The notes below the pieces were generated by a model. That model saw nothing but the letters and a program-made list of their open reading frames with translations, made no database searches and was not told where the DNA came from. Of a DNA stretch of 64,000 nt, positions 1 to 4,938 are shown piece after piece. The translations under genes and the position numbers were made by a program. The first letter of the stretch is position 1, and every line of letters begins with the position of its first letter. The DNA is from a virus. Where the stretch lies: IMG/VR virus record IMGVR_UViG_3300042453_002197, positions 1-64,000 of that record; one strand, given 5' to 3'.

Positions 1-49
1 GTGCAAAGCCCCCGTGCTCCCATTATCACTAACAGCCCATTATAAATTT

Positions 50-139
50 TGGCTCCGTCCCGAGGTTACGATCCTCGCATGTGTTCCCACATCCTTCTGA
101 TTAACAGTCAGAGGCCTTCACCGAGCCAGCCCGGACGGA
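50..139 (-). tRNA. tRNA-Asn (anticodon GTT), with long variable arm
   Basis: Acceptor TCCGTCC pairs with GGACGGA, discriminator G, and CCA is encoded at 50-52. The anticodon arm TCTGA-CTGTTAA-TCAGA gives GTT. D-arm is GCT/GGC around a GG-containing loop. Two oddities: the variable region is about 18 nt and folds as a class-II-like arm (ATGTG/CACAT), which is not usual for Asn, and the T-loop is ATCGTAA rather than the usual TTCRANY. The identity rests on the anticodon; charging is not demonstrated. Confidence 0.85.
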
Positions 140-163
140 ATTGATAAAGTATTTATTCAACAC

Positions 164-191
164 ATTATACTAGTCATTTTTTAATTGTCAA
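164..191 (-). promoter_or_regulatory. sigma70-type promoter for tRNA-Asn
   Basis: On the minus strand a TTGACA box (186-191) and a TATAAT box (164-169) are 16 bp apart, about 25 bp upstream of the tRNA-Asn 5' end. Confidence 0.75.
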
Positions 192-210
192 CTAGTATGA
201 TGACATTTTT

Positions 211-290
211 TGGCGACCGACAGGGGTAACGATCCCCTCTGATTCTCTTGCGTGACAGGCAAGCGACCACTCCATGCAGTCCCGTCGGCC
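211..290 (-). tRNA. tRNA-Asp (anticodon GTC)
   Basis: Acceptor GGCCGAC/GTCGGTC, discriminator G, encoded CCA at 211-213. The perfect anticodon stem CTTGC/GCAAG closes loop CTGTCAC, anticodon GTC. D-arm GAC/GTC has the GG pair in its loop. The T-stem AGGGG/CCCCT closes loop ATCGTTA, again with A at 54 and T at 58 as in the neighbouring tRNA-Asn. Confidence 0.9.
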
Positions 291-299
291 ATTATTCTT

Positions 300-419
300 T
301 GGTGGAGCCCCCAGGATTCGAACCTGGACCTTTTCCTTAACGTGGAATTGAGAAAGTTTGCTGTCCGTATCCTATCAGGATAACCGTCTTTAACTATGCT
401 ACCATTACACTAAGGCCCC
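300..419 (-). tRNA. tRNA, isotype unresolved, about 44 nt oversize
   Basis: Clear tRNA ends: acceptor GGGGCCT/GGGCTCC, discriminator A, CCA at 300-302, canonical T-arm CCAGG-TTCGAAT-CCTGG, and D-arm GTGT-AATGGTA-GCAT. Total length is 120 nt, so about 44 nt are surplus between the D-arm and T-arm. The surplus contains a hairpin (TATCCT-GAT-AGGATA). I could not find a canonical 5-bp/7-nt anticodon arm; an intron-like insertion or an expanded variable region are both possible. No isotype is assigned. Confidence 0.7.
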
Positions 420-429
420 ATTAAATTTT

Positions 430-518
430 TGGTGGGTGTTGAAGGAGTCGAACCATTTGGCAACCGCCCTGCTTAACAACGCCTACCGGGTTACAGCCGG
501 CAACAGGGAGCAACACCC
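430..518 (-). tRNA. tRNA-like gene, possible Tyr (GTA), degenerate
   Basis: Acceptor GGGTGTT/AACACCC with A73 and encoded CCA at 430-432. A stable arm GCCGG-CTGTAAC-CCGGT gives anticodon GTA, and a long variable region follows. Only about 10 nt lie between acceptor and anticodon arm, so no normal D-arm is present. CCCTG there could instead pair with CAGGG in the variable region. The T-loop TTCGACT is canonical but the T-stem has mismatches. A clean tRNA-Tyr exists at 3256-3339, so this may be a decayed or alternative-fold copy. Confidence 0.55.
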
Positions 519-624
519 AAAATCTTAACATTGTTGAACACACTATAACACATGATGCCTAGCCGTCATGCTAACATAGGAGTACGGTTCCAATTAAGTA
601 TACCGATATAGTCTAGTATGCTCA

Positions 625-644
625 ACAATACTAAGAAGTATTGT
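625..644. other. small hairpin in the 519-746 intergenic region
   Basis: The 8-bp perfect inverted repeat ACAATACT/AGTATTGT surrounds the tetraloop AAGA. No U-run follows on the minus strand, so it is not a convincing terminator for the gene at 747-1388. Apart from this and the promoter at 693-721 I see nothing else in 519-746. Confidence 0.5.
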
Positions 645-692
645 AATTAAATTTTTAAAGAATTTGTGCTGATCACTCAACAACATGTACAC

Positions 693-721
693 AGTATAGC
701 GCCTATACTAATTTGTGTCAA
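693..721 (-). promoter_or_regulatory. sigma70-type promoter for leftmost tRNA group
   Basis: Minus-strand TTGACA (716-721), 17-bp spacer, TATACT (693-698). It points toward the tRNA-like genes at 430-518, 300-419 and 211-290. Confidence 0.8.
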
Positions 722-746
722 GCGTTGATGATGAAAAATTTATTGT

Positions 747-1388
747 TCAGAAAGCAAAGGGGTCTACTATGACTAGTGTACCATCTTTTCTTTTCATAAC
801 GTTATGACCTTGTTCGTTTAGAAGGTCAAACTCTAAATCTGAATCTTTTGATATTGTATGAAGTTGTTGCATTAGCGAAAATAGATTTTTGTTTTTTTCT
901 GCTAGTTGTAGCAACTTCTTTTTTTCTTTTTGAACTTCAGTCTGATATTTTGGCAATGCTTTTGATCCATGATTTTCTAATATTTTGATAACATCTTCGT
1001 AGGATTGATTGTACATTGCTGCTCTTGTCATTGCATATACCAATGTCCATTCTAAGTCATTAAGTTTATGCAATTTTTCCATATTAACCTGATACAGTTC
1101 TTCTGTACCAAATTTTCTTTTTTCTATTGGACCAAACTTAGGTAAATGTATGTTTGGATTTTCTTTACTGAATTTTGCCATTGCAAGAAATCCTGCTGCG
1201 GCACTATCAGTTTTTCTATCCTTTTCGCCAATAAAAACTTTTACGACATCGGTATCATCTTTTTTAGTAAAGACAATGGCATCTATGCCCTTTCCAATAC
1301 TTTTATATCCAGCCGCTGTTAATTGGTTTTTTAGATCAATTAATGTTTGCTTGTCTGTATATTCTTTGATGATTTCCGTACATTTCAT
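747..1388 (-). CDS. small kinase-like (APH/protein-kinase fold) protein
   Basis: A 213-aa soluble protein with the pattern of a minimal kinase-like fold. The early segment GIDAIVFTKKDDTDVVKVF resembles the glycine-rich loop and VVKVF lysine strand, and near the C-terminus HNVMKRKDGTLVIVDP resembles a catalytic/Mg-binding block with N and D residues. The canonical HRD motif is not obvious, so catalysis is uncertain. The start ATG lies only 7 nt after a GATAAATA late-promoter box and has no Shine-Dalgarno sequence. The family assignment is inference from motif spacing; no close named homolog is recognised. Confidence 0.7.
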   Translation of the reverse strand: MKCTEIIKEYTDKQTLIDLKNQLTAAGYKSIGKGIDAIVFTKKDDTDVVKVFIGEKDRKTDSAAAGFLAMAKFSKENPNIHLPKFGPIEKRKFGTEELYQVNMEKLHKLNDLEWTLVYAMTRAAMYNQSYEDVIKILENHGSKALPKYQTEVQKEKKKLLQLAEKNKNLFSLMQQLHTISKDSDLEFDLLNEQGHNVMKRKDGTLVIVDPFAF

Positions 1389-1395
1389 ATGTTAT

Positions 1396-1403
1396 TATTT
1401 ATC
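1396..1403 (-). promoter_or_regulatory. late promoter box GATAAATA
   Basis: Matches the T4-type late promoter core NATAAATA. The box ends 7 nt before the ATG of the kinase-like gene, implying a leaderless or nearly leaderless transcript. Confidence 0.6.
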
Positions 1404-1489
1404 ATAGTTCAACACACTCAAACGGGTCTGTTCGCCTATCCTCGCACAGCCGTTCCAGCCGAGGTAGGGTAGAATGTGCTGAACTATGG
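1403..1489 (-). repeat. inverted-repeat spacer hairpin 1
   Basis: Arms CATAGTTCAACACA (1403-1416) and TGTGCTGAACTATG (1475-1488) form a 14-bp stem around a loop of about 58 nt. The single A-C mismatch on plus becomes U-G on minus. First member of an eight-hairpin family spread to 3471. Confidence 0.85.
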
Positions 1490-1560
1490 CGGCAGTGTTG
1501 CTGCCTAAGGAATCCCGGCGCCCAGTGCTAAGAGAACACCTACATGCCACCCTACTCTTA
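1490..1560 (-). ncRNA. small structured RNA candidate between spacer hairpins 1 and 2
   Basis: Read on minus, the segment has two hairpins, TAAGAG/CTCTTA and GGCAG-CAACA-CTGCC. The second is followed directly by GCCA, where CCA belongs to the spacer hairpin. It is tRNA-sized but shows no D-arm, T-arm or anticodon arm that I can defend. Function unknown. Confidence 0.35.
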
Positions 1561-1630
1561 CCATAGTTCAACACACTTCCCAACTTAACCCGGGTAGTTG
1601 TTTGTACAGTAGAAATGTGTTGAACTATGG
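1561..1630 (-). repeat. inverted-repeat spacer hairpin 2
   Basis: CCATAGTTCAACACA (1561-1575) pairs perfectly over 15 bp with TGTGTTGAACTATGG (1616-1630). The loop is 40 nt. Confidence 0.9.
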
Positions 1631-1691
1631 ACCCCACCGTTAACTGGTCATATCCCTAGAGTTACTTTTATGTCGGTTGATGCACGGTGGG
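1628..1691 (-). ncRNA. small tRNA-like RNA candidate with terminal stem and CCA
   Basis: The terminal stem CCCACCG/CGGTGGG (1685-1691 with 1633-1639) is followed by GTCCA on minus, the CCA being the edge of spacer hairpin 2. Total length is about 64 nt, shorter than a normal tRNA. No clear T-loop or anticodon arm is present. Could be a decayed or minimal tRNA or an unrelated small RNA. Confidence 0.35.
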
Positions 1692-1802
1692 CACACATGC
1701 CGACATGTCGTAAGTTATTGTACTATTGCCTGCCCTAGAGATTAGGTACCTACTCTAGTGACTCATACTGGTTGACGACAACAACCGCTGCTCTTATAAA
1801 AA
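1692..1802. other. structured intergenic segment, no gene recognised
   Basis: Contains on minus the hairpin GGTTG-TTGTCGT-CAACC (5-bp stem, 7-nt loop, anticodon-arm-like) and CTAGAG/CTCTAG. No complete tRNA or ORF could be supported. Confidence 0.3.
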
Positions 1803-1899
1803 CCATAGTTCAACACACTATTGGCGTGATAAGATCAGAGCCATCTCGTTTAAAGGTTGCTATTACTGAGCAAACCTCCACTAATGTGTTGAACTATGG
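1803..1899 (-). repeat. inverted-repeat spacer hairpin 3
   Basis: CCATAGTTCAACACA (1803-1817) pairs perfectly over 15 bp with TGTGTTGAACTATGG (1885-1899). Inside the loop there is a further hairpin TGCT-CAGTAAT-AGCA on minus. Confidence 0.9.
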
Positions 1900-2150
1900 C
1901 ACCACTCCCTAAAGTGGATTCATAGTGTCTTTGTAACAGGACGACGATCCTGCTGTATCTTCAGAGAGGATAATCATACTCTACAGCGGCGTATGATTAT
2001 TTTTCGCCAGTTTGTGCATAGTAGAATAGGGACTCTCTACTAGAGGCATGGCACCTACGTTTGTCAGATACCCTGTTAATTCAAGTCGCTTACACCGTTA
2101 CCGGGTTTCTCGCTTCATACGCTTACCGCATATTGTACCCTTAAGTTTTA
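1900..2150. other. intergenic stretch, only local hairpins
   Basis: Includes a CCACT/AGTGG hairpin next to spacer 3, followed on minus by TGCCA, and a CAGGA-TCGTCG-TCCTG hairpin near 1940. I see no ORF with a credible start and no complete tRNA. Confidence 0.3.
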
Positions 2151-2305
2151 ATATGGTAGCAGGGCTCGAACCTGCATTGGAATAGTCCGTCGCACTAGCT
2201 ATTCTGATCAGGTTTTGCCATGAGTGCGAGGCCAACGTATTACTCGTTGATGCCCATCCGTATTGGCTTGTCCTCGACCGTGTTCTCCGATTTCACCATA
2301 CCATA
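2151..2305 (-). tRNA. tRNA-like gene, probable class II (Leu-type D-arm), oversize
   Basis: Canonical T-arm GCAGG-TTCGAGC-CCTGC runs directly into TACCATA, which pairs with 5' TATGGTA to form the acceptor stem. The D-arm TGGTG...CAC resembles Leu tRNAs. The gene is about 155 nt, some 70 nt too long. It contains a class-II-like arm GAATAG/CTATTC and a hairpin CAACG-AGTAATA-CGTTG carrying TAA at the anticodon position but lacking T33. No CCA is encoded; the acceptor stem instead merges with the AATATGG/CCATATT repeat arms. Isotype unresolved. Confidence 0.5.
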
Positions 2306-2435
2306 TTGAAACACACTTCACAATACATAGACGGTCCTTATATCTTTACGATACCGTTCTTCGGGAGGAGTAAAGGCTCGTTGACCCGATTAAGTATTCT
2401 TTCCGCTACTAGCCAAGAAATGTGTTTTAATATGG
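2301..2435 (-). repeat. inverted-repeat spacer hairpin 4
   Basis: CCATATTGAAACACA (2301-2315) pairs with TGTGTTTTAATATGG (2421-2435), 15 positions with one G-T on plus. The loop is about 105 nt. The left arm also forms the acceptor stem of the adjoining tRNA-like gene. Confidence 0.85.
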
Positions 2436-2540
2436 CTCCCCGCCGGGAACCAACCTTTAGTCACCTAATTGGAACTACTTGATCTTTACCAGAAGCGACT
2501 CTGACGATCTTTTGTTCCTCAGTTGGAATAAGGCTTACCA
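2436..2540 (-). ncRNA. structured RNA candidate between spacer hairpins 4 and 5
   Basis: On minus it starts GGTAAGCC, has a TTCC-AACTGA-GGAA hairpin, a GATC...GATC-closed segment, a TAGT/ACTA segment and ends in a stable GGTTCCC/GGGGAGCC hairpin whose CCA is the edge of spacer 4. No standard tRNA fold found. Confidence 0.3.
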
Positions 2541-2642
2541 TATTAAAACACACTGGTGAGTATTGTCCTCACAAACGGCCCATTATCGCAGGCTACTGAA
2601 TCACGGGGCTGACCCTACAAGCTTCAATGTGCTTTAATATGG
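2538..2642 (-). repeat. inverted-repeat spacer hairpin 5
   Basis: CCATATTAAAACACA (2538-2552) with TGTGCTTTAATATGG (2628-2642). One A-C on plus is U-G on minus. Confidence 0.88.
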
Positions 2643-2716
2643 TGTCAAGTCCTCGGGCTTGACCAGTATAGACTACAGTCTATACTCCCTCTGTCCCCTG
2701 GTAAACCCCAGGATCA
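2640..2716 (-). ncRNA. three-hairpin small RNA candidate with CCA edge
   Basis: On minus: CCTGG/CCAGG hairpin, a 10-bp palindromic hairpin AGTATAGACT/AGTCTATACT with a 2-nt turn (2665-2686), then GTCAAG/CTTGAC followed by ACCA, the CCA being the start of spacer 5. Very ordered, but not a canonical tRNA. Confidence 0.4.
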
Positions 2717-2717
2717 A

Positions 2718-2791
2718 CCATATTTCAACACACTGCTGAACAATCGTCAGTCTTCCTAAACAATCGTTAGGATCAATGTGTTGAAATATAG
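2718..2791 (-). repeat. inverted-repeat spacer hairpin 6 with twin inner hairpins
   Basis: CCATATTTCAACACA (2718-2732) with TGTGTTGAAATATAG (2777-2791). One C-A on plus is G-U on minus. The loop holds two hairpins with identical 7-nt loops: CTGA/TCAG at 2736-2750 and CCTAA/TTAGG at 2755-2771, both closing ACAATCG (CGATTGT on minus). Confidence 0.88.
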
Positions 2792-2793
2792 TG

Positions 2794-2885
2794 ACCCTTT
2801 GTAGGCAGGACTCGAACCTGCAAGTGGCGTTTATTTCCACTGGACCCATTGAGGGCCTATGTTTACCAGTTTCCATCACTACGGG
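2794..2885 (-). tRNA. tRNA-Leu-like (anticodon CAA), aberrant acceptor stem
   Basis: The D-arm ATGG...CATA is nearly the same as in the tRNA-Leu at 4939-5015. The anticodon arm GGCC-CTCAATG-GGTC gives CAA, a class II variable arm AGTGG/CCACT is present, and the T-arm is GCAGG-TTCGAGT-CCTGC. The acceptor is odd: 5' CCCGTAG faces CTAC-AAA-GGG, as if three A residues were inserted, and position 37 is T. No CCA follows. May be a decaying gene. Confidence 0.6.
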
Positions 2886-3005
2886 TCCTCGGAGTCATGA
2901 CTTCCGAGTATGGTTGAGGATAATTACTCCTCTCTGTTAGACGCAATTTGAGTTCGATCTAAAAGAGGACTCTTAGGGACCTCAAGCGGCTCTTTCTAAC
3001 ATTTA
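2886..3005. other. intergenic stretch with hairpin upstream of tRNA-Leu-like gene
   Basis: Near 2886-2910 a CTCGGA/TCCGAG hairpin with inner GTC/GAC pairs precedes the tRNA 5' end on minus. Nothing else recognised. Confidence 0.3.
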
Positions 3006-3084
3006 CCATAGTTCAGCACACTGTGCAATTAAACCTTTGCAATGCCATTGCTGATTCGGGTTCGAACAATGTGCTGAAATATGG
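3006..3084 (-). repeat. inverted-repeat spacer hairpin 7
   Basis: CCATAGTTCAGCACA (3006-3020) with TGTGCTGAAATATGG (3070-3084). One G-A mismatch on plus (C-U on minus), the only position in the family not rescued on either strand. Confidence 0.85.
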
Positions 3085-3117
3085 TGTCTAGCCGTCACGG
3101 CTTTTTGCTAGACTTCC
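3082..3117 (-). ncRNA. acceptor-minihelix-like hairpin ending in ACCA
   Basis: On minus, GTCTAGC and GCTAGAC form a 7-bp stem followed immediately by ACCA, with an inner GCC/GGC. It resembles a tRNA acceptor minihelix; the CCA is the edge of spacer 7. No full tRNA body was found up to 3173. Confidence 0.35.
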
Positions 3118-3173
3118 CTCGACAGAATCTCTTGATTCCTTACCGCACCATTCGATGTGTGTGGGATACTTTT

Positions 3174-3249
3174 TGGTGGGCTATCGAGGACTCAAACCTC
3201 GCAACATCTCCTCATGAAAGAGATAGGATTTCCAATCACTCTAAAGCCT
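3174..3249 (-). tRNA. tRNA-Met (anticodon CAT)
   Basis: 76 nt with encoded CCA at 3174-3176. T-arm CGAGG-TTTGAGT-CCTCG, anticodon arm TCTCT-TTCATGA-GGAGA, anticodon CAT. Acceptor AGGCTTT/ATAGCCC is weak, with mismatches at 1-72 and 6-67. Could also be an Ile-CAT tRNA if lysidine-modified. Confidence 0.7.
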
Positions 3250-3255
3250 ATATCT

Positions 3256-3339
3256 TGGTGGAGGCTGATGGATTCGAACCACCGTGCTGTTAAGACCTGA
3301 TTTACAGTCAGGCGCAATCGACCGCTCTGCCAAACCTCC
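3256..3339 (-). tRNA. tRNA-Tyr (anticodon GTA)
   Basis: Acceptor GGAGGTT/AGCCTCC, A73, CCA at 3256-3258. Anticodon arm CCTGA-CTGTAAA-TCAGG gives GTA, and the variable region is extended as expected for Tyr. T-loop TTCGAAT is canonical. The 5' end lies a few bases from spacer hairpin 8. Confidence 0.95.
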
Positions 3340-3345
3340 GAAATA

Positions 3346-3471
3346 CCATATTTCAACCTACTGATCGCTTCTGGATGGCACCCATATGAATCTTGAAGAA
3401 ACATATACGATCTACTATACCAACACCCAGATTTAGGGAGATAGCTGTCCCGGCAGTAGGCTGAAATATGG
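3346..3471 (-). repeat. inverted-repeat spacer hairpin 8
   Basis: CCATATTTCAACCTACTG (3346-3363) with CAGTAGGCTGAAATATGG (3454-3471), 18 positions. One A-C on plus is U-G on minus. The distal part CCTACTG/CAGTAGG differs from the CACA/TGTG of the other members yet stays paired. Confidence 0.9.
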
Positions 3472-3528
3472 TATCACGTTACGTCAACGAACACTAGTAA
3501 AAACCCAGTGTCTCTGCAACGTAATACC
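3470..3528 (-). ncRNA. 59-nt structured RNA candidate with 11-bp terminal stem
   Basis: GGTATTACGTT pairs with AACGTGATACC on minus, with one G-U that would be C-A on plus. An inner ACACT/AGTGT hairpin is present. The 3' end runs into CATATTTC, the arm of spacer 8. Function unknown. Confidence 0.4.
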
Positions 3529-3581
3529 TTGAAACCGTTAAATTGTATAAAGAACTAGTTGATCTCTCAACTCATGCATGT

Positions 3582-3610
3582 ATTGTAGCACCTGCACGAA
3601 TTATTGTCAA
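3582..3610 (-). promoter_or_regulatory. sigma70-type promoter for the RNA array
   Basis: TTGACA (3605-3610), 17-bp spacer, TACAAT (3582-3587) on minus. It points into the array at 1403-3528. Confidence 0.8.
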
Positions 3611-3615
3611 CTGAC

Positions 3616-3809
3616 ATTTGCTATGCTCTGTAGGCTGATGCTTCGTAAATCTAACTGGGATTCGAACCCAGGCCCCCGGCGTGCAACCGAGTGTCCTATC
3701 CACTAGACAATTAGAACTCTCACAGTATAACACGGCAATGCTAAACCGAGAGGGAAGCAAACAAACCTTCTGCAGGTTGCCGCCTATCAGCCTACAGAAC
3801 ACAGCAAAT
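3616..3809 (-). repeat. outer 24-position inverted repeat enclosing tRNA-Cys
   Basis: ATTTGCTATGCTCTGTAGGC... at 3616-3639 pairs with 3786-3809 over 24 positions. The two non-Watson-Crick positions are A-C and C-A on plus but both G-U on minus. Unlike spacers 1-8, this stem encloses a tRNA instead of lying between tRNAs. Confidence 0.85.
3647..3717 (-). tRNA. tRNA-Cys (anticodon GCA), CCA not encoded
   Basis: Anticodon arm CTCGG-TTGCACG-CCGGG gives GCA. T-arm CTGGG-TTCGAAT-CCCAG. D-arm GTCTAGTGGATAGGAC. Acceptor GTTCTAA/TTAGATT has one mismatch at 2-71; discriminator T is the usual Cys identity base. TACG follows in place of CCA. Confidence 0.85.
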
Positions 3810-3847
3810 TTTTAAAGATCGTCAAGCTGATTTCTCAGCATGTTGAC

Positions 3848-3876
3848 AGTATAACACTAATAGCATTTACTGTCAA
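3848..3876 (-). promoter_or_regulatory. sigma70-type promoter
   Basis: TTGACA (3871-3876), 17 bp, TATACT (3848-3853) on minus, upstream of the tRNA-Cys unit. Confidence 0.8.
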
Positions 3877-3883
3877 AAACTTT

Positions 3884-4159
3884 TTATGGAAGAATTTTCT
3901 TAAAAATCTTCAAACTACGCCGATAGGCCCTTTCCTCGTGCGACCAGTGTTCAACCAGTTCAAGTGGTCCACGCTGAACAGTCTTAGCAGAAGAATACAA
4001 CCATTTCTGCCAGTCAGAATGACTCAGCTTCTGTTTTTTACGAGTAATCATGCCGTTCCAGACCATGAATGCCCAGGCTCTAGCCGCACCAGTAGCGGTA
4101 GAATATTTTCTACCATCGATTTTCACAATCGTGACCGAGTTAATAACAATCTTGCTCAC
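3884..4159 (-). CDS. hypothetical small basic protein
   Basis: A 91-aa protein starting at GTG, preceded by an AAAGGA ribosome site. Rich in Lys, Arg and Trp, with no membrane segment or recognised motif. It is the only gene between its own sigma70-type promoter (4226-4254) and the next promoter, like the other short genes here, which suggests an early host-directed protein. Product unknown. Confidence 0.75.
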   Translation of the reverse strand: MSKIVINSVTIVKIDGRKYSTATGAARAWAFMVWNGMITRKKQKLSHSDWQKWLYSSAKTVQRGPLELVEHWSHEERAYRRSLKIFKKILP

Positions 4160-4225
4160 TCACTATCCTTTAGGATCATCACTGGTGATGTTGTTAATAA
4201 GATTACTGTCATCCACAGTTTCATA

Positions 4226-4254
4226 ACTATAACACTCTTACGTTTTATTGTCAA
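4226..4254 (-). promoter_or_regulatory. sigma70-type promoter
   Basis: TTGACA (4249-4254), 17 bp, TATAGT (4226-4231) on minus, driving the gene at 3884-4159. Confidence 0.8.
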
Positions 4255-4261
4255 ACACTTT

Positions 4262-4630
4262 TTAGAGGTTCAACAGTTCACGCTCTTCTTGCGTCAACTT
4301 AGCCAGAGCCGCACTACGACGTTCAGCCTTCTGACGTTCTTCTTCCAAGAGAAAAAGCCGATGACCAACCTCAAACTTGAGGTCTTGGAGAACGATGTAG
4401 TTGCACTCGGTGTATTCCGGTGTAAGAAGATACCCATCTTTCCAGGAAACCCAATCGTTATTCCTCACCGCGAATTTGCCTTCACGAACACTCATACTGA
4501 AGCCAGCAGTAGTTGCGTCTTCAAGAGTTTTCATCAAGAGCGGGAAGTACTCAGCACGTTCTTGCTCAACACGTTCAGCTTGATACTTTGCTTGGGCTTC
4601 AGCCATTTGTTGCTTAGTCTTACGAGCCAT
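4262..4630 (-). CDS. hypothetical coiled-coil-flanked protein
   Basis: 122 aa. Charged helical ends (residues 1-35 rich in K, Q, E and A; residues 95-122 rich in E, R, K and L) flank a central part of mixed beta character around a W-W pair (NDWVSWKDGY). GGAG ribosome site before ATG. Preceded by its own sigma70-type promoter. No family recognised. Confidence 0.8.
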   Translation of the reverse strand: MARKTKQQMAEAQAKYQAERVEQERAEYFPLLMKTLEDATTAGFSMSVREGKFAVRNNDWVSWKDGYLLTPEYTECNYIVLQDLKFEVGHRLFLLEEERQKAERRSAALAKLTQEERELLNL

Positions 4631-4664
4631 TTTGTTACTCCGTTATCTAACTGTCTATGTAGAC

Positions 4665-4693
4665 ATTATATGACCAATCCGATTTATTGTCAA
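4665..4693 (-). promoter_or_regulatory. sigma70-type promoter
   Basis: TTGACA (4688-4693), 17 bp, consensus TATAAT (4665-4670) on minus, 35 bp upstream of the gene at 4262-4630. Confidence 0.85.
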
Positions 4694-4875
4694 ACCAATT
4701 TTGCGAGTTCTTTTTTGACAATACGGTCCAGTCGCTTTTCATTCTCAATCACAACTTCACCGACCCACATCAGAATGTTACCCTTCATAATGCGAGCCTG
4801 AATCAGATCGGGTTCAAGACCCAGACGGGTACGCAGATCAGTACTGTTAACTTTTTGCTTAACGACGGTGTACAT
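4690..4875 (-). CDS. hypothetical small protein
   Basis: 61 aa with a strong AAGGAG ribosome site 7 nt before ATG. Mixed charged sequence ending in a Lys-rich helix. The TTGACA of the next promoter overlaps its stop codon. No function can be assigned. Confidence 0.75.
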   Translation of the reverse strand: MYTVVKQKVNSTDLRTRLGLEPDLIQARIMKGNILMWVGEVVIENEKRLDRIVKKELAKLV

Positions 4876-4905
4876 ATCCGACTCCTTAAATCAATCAATA
4901 CATAT

Positions 4906-4934
4906 ATTGTATATCCAAACCCATTTATTGTCAA
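4906..4934 (-). promoter_or_regulatory. sigma70-type promoter
   Basis: TTGACA (4929-4934), 17 bp, TACAAT (4906-4911) on minus. Lies between tRNA-Leu and the gene at 4690-4875. Confidence 0.8.
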
Positions 4935-4938
4935 ATTT

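Noticed and set aside
211-290. tRNA on the plus strand
   Set aside because: The D-loop, anticodon arm and encoded CCA fit only the minus strand.
300-419. Group I intron in the tRNA
   Set aside because: The surplus is about 44 nt, far too short for a group I intron.
1395-1637. 80-aa minus-strand open frame
   Set aside because: Runs through two spacer hairpins; sequence is explained by RNA structure.
2673-2879. 68-aa minus-strand open frame
   Set aside because: Overlaps tRNA-Leu-like gene and spacer hairpin 6.
3081-3293. 70-aa plus-strand open frame
   Set aside because: Antisense to tRNA-Met and tRNA-Tyr.
3192-3404. 70-aa minus-strand open frame
   Set aside because: Covers tRNA-Met, tRNA-Tyr and part of spacer hairpin 8.
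1403-3471. CRISPR array
   Set aside because: Repeats alternate as inverted arms, spacing is uneven (40-105 nt loops, 70-260 nt between) and no cas gene is present.
1403-3471. Insertion sequences or MITEs with terminal inverted repeats
   Set aside because: No transposase, no target-site duplication seen, inner sequences unrelated, and the copies sit precisely between tRNA-type genes with minus-strand G-U pairs. Not fully excluded.
3572-3802. 76-aa minus-strand open frame
   Set aside because: Covers tRNA-Cys and its enclosing stem.
3938-4801. 287-aa plus-strand open frame
   Set aside because: Antisense to two genes with ribosome sites and to three promoters; composition atypical for a protein.
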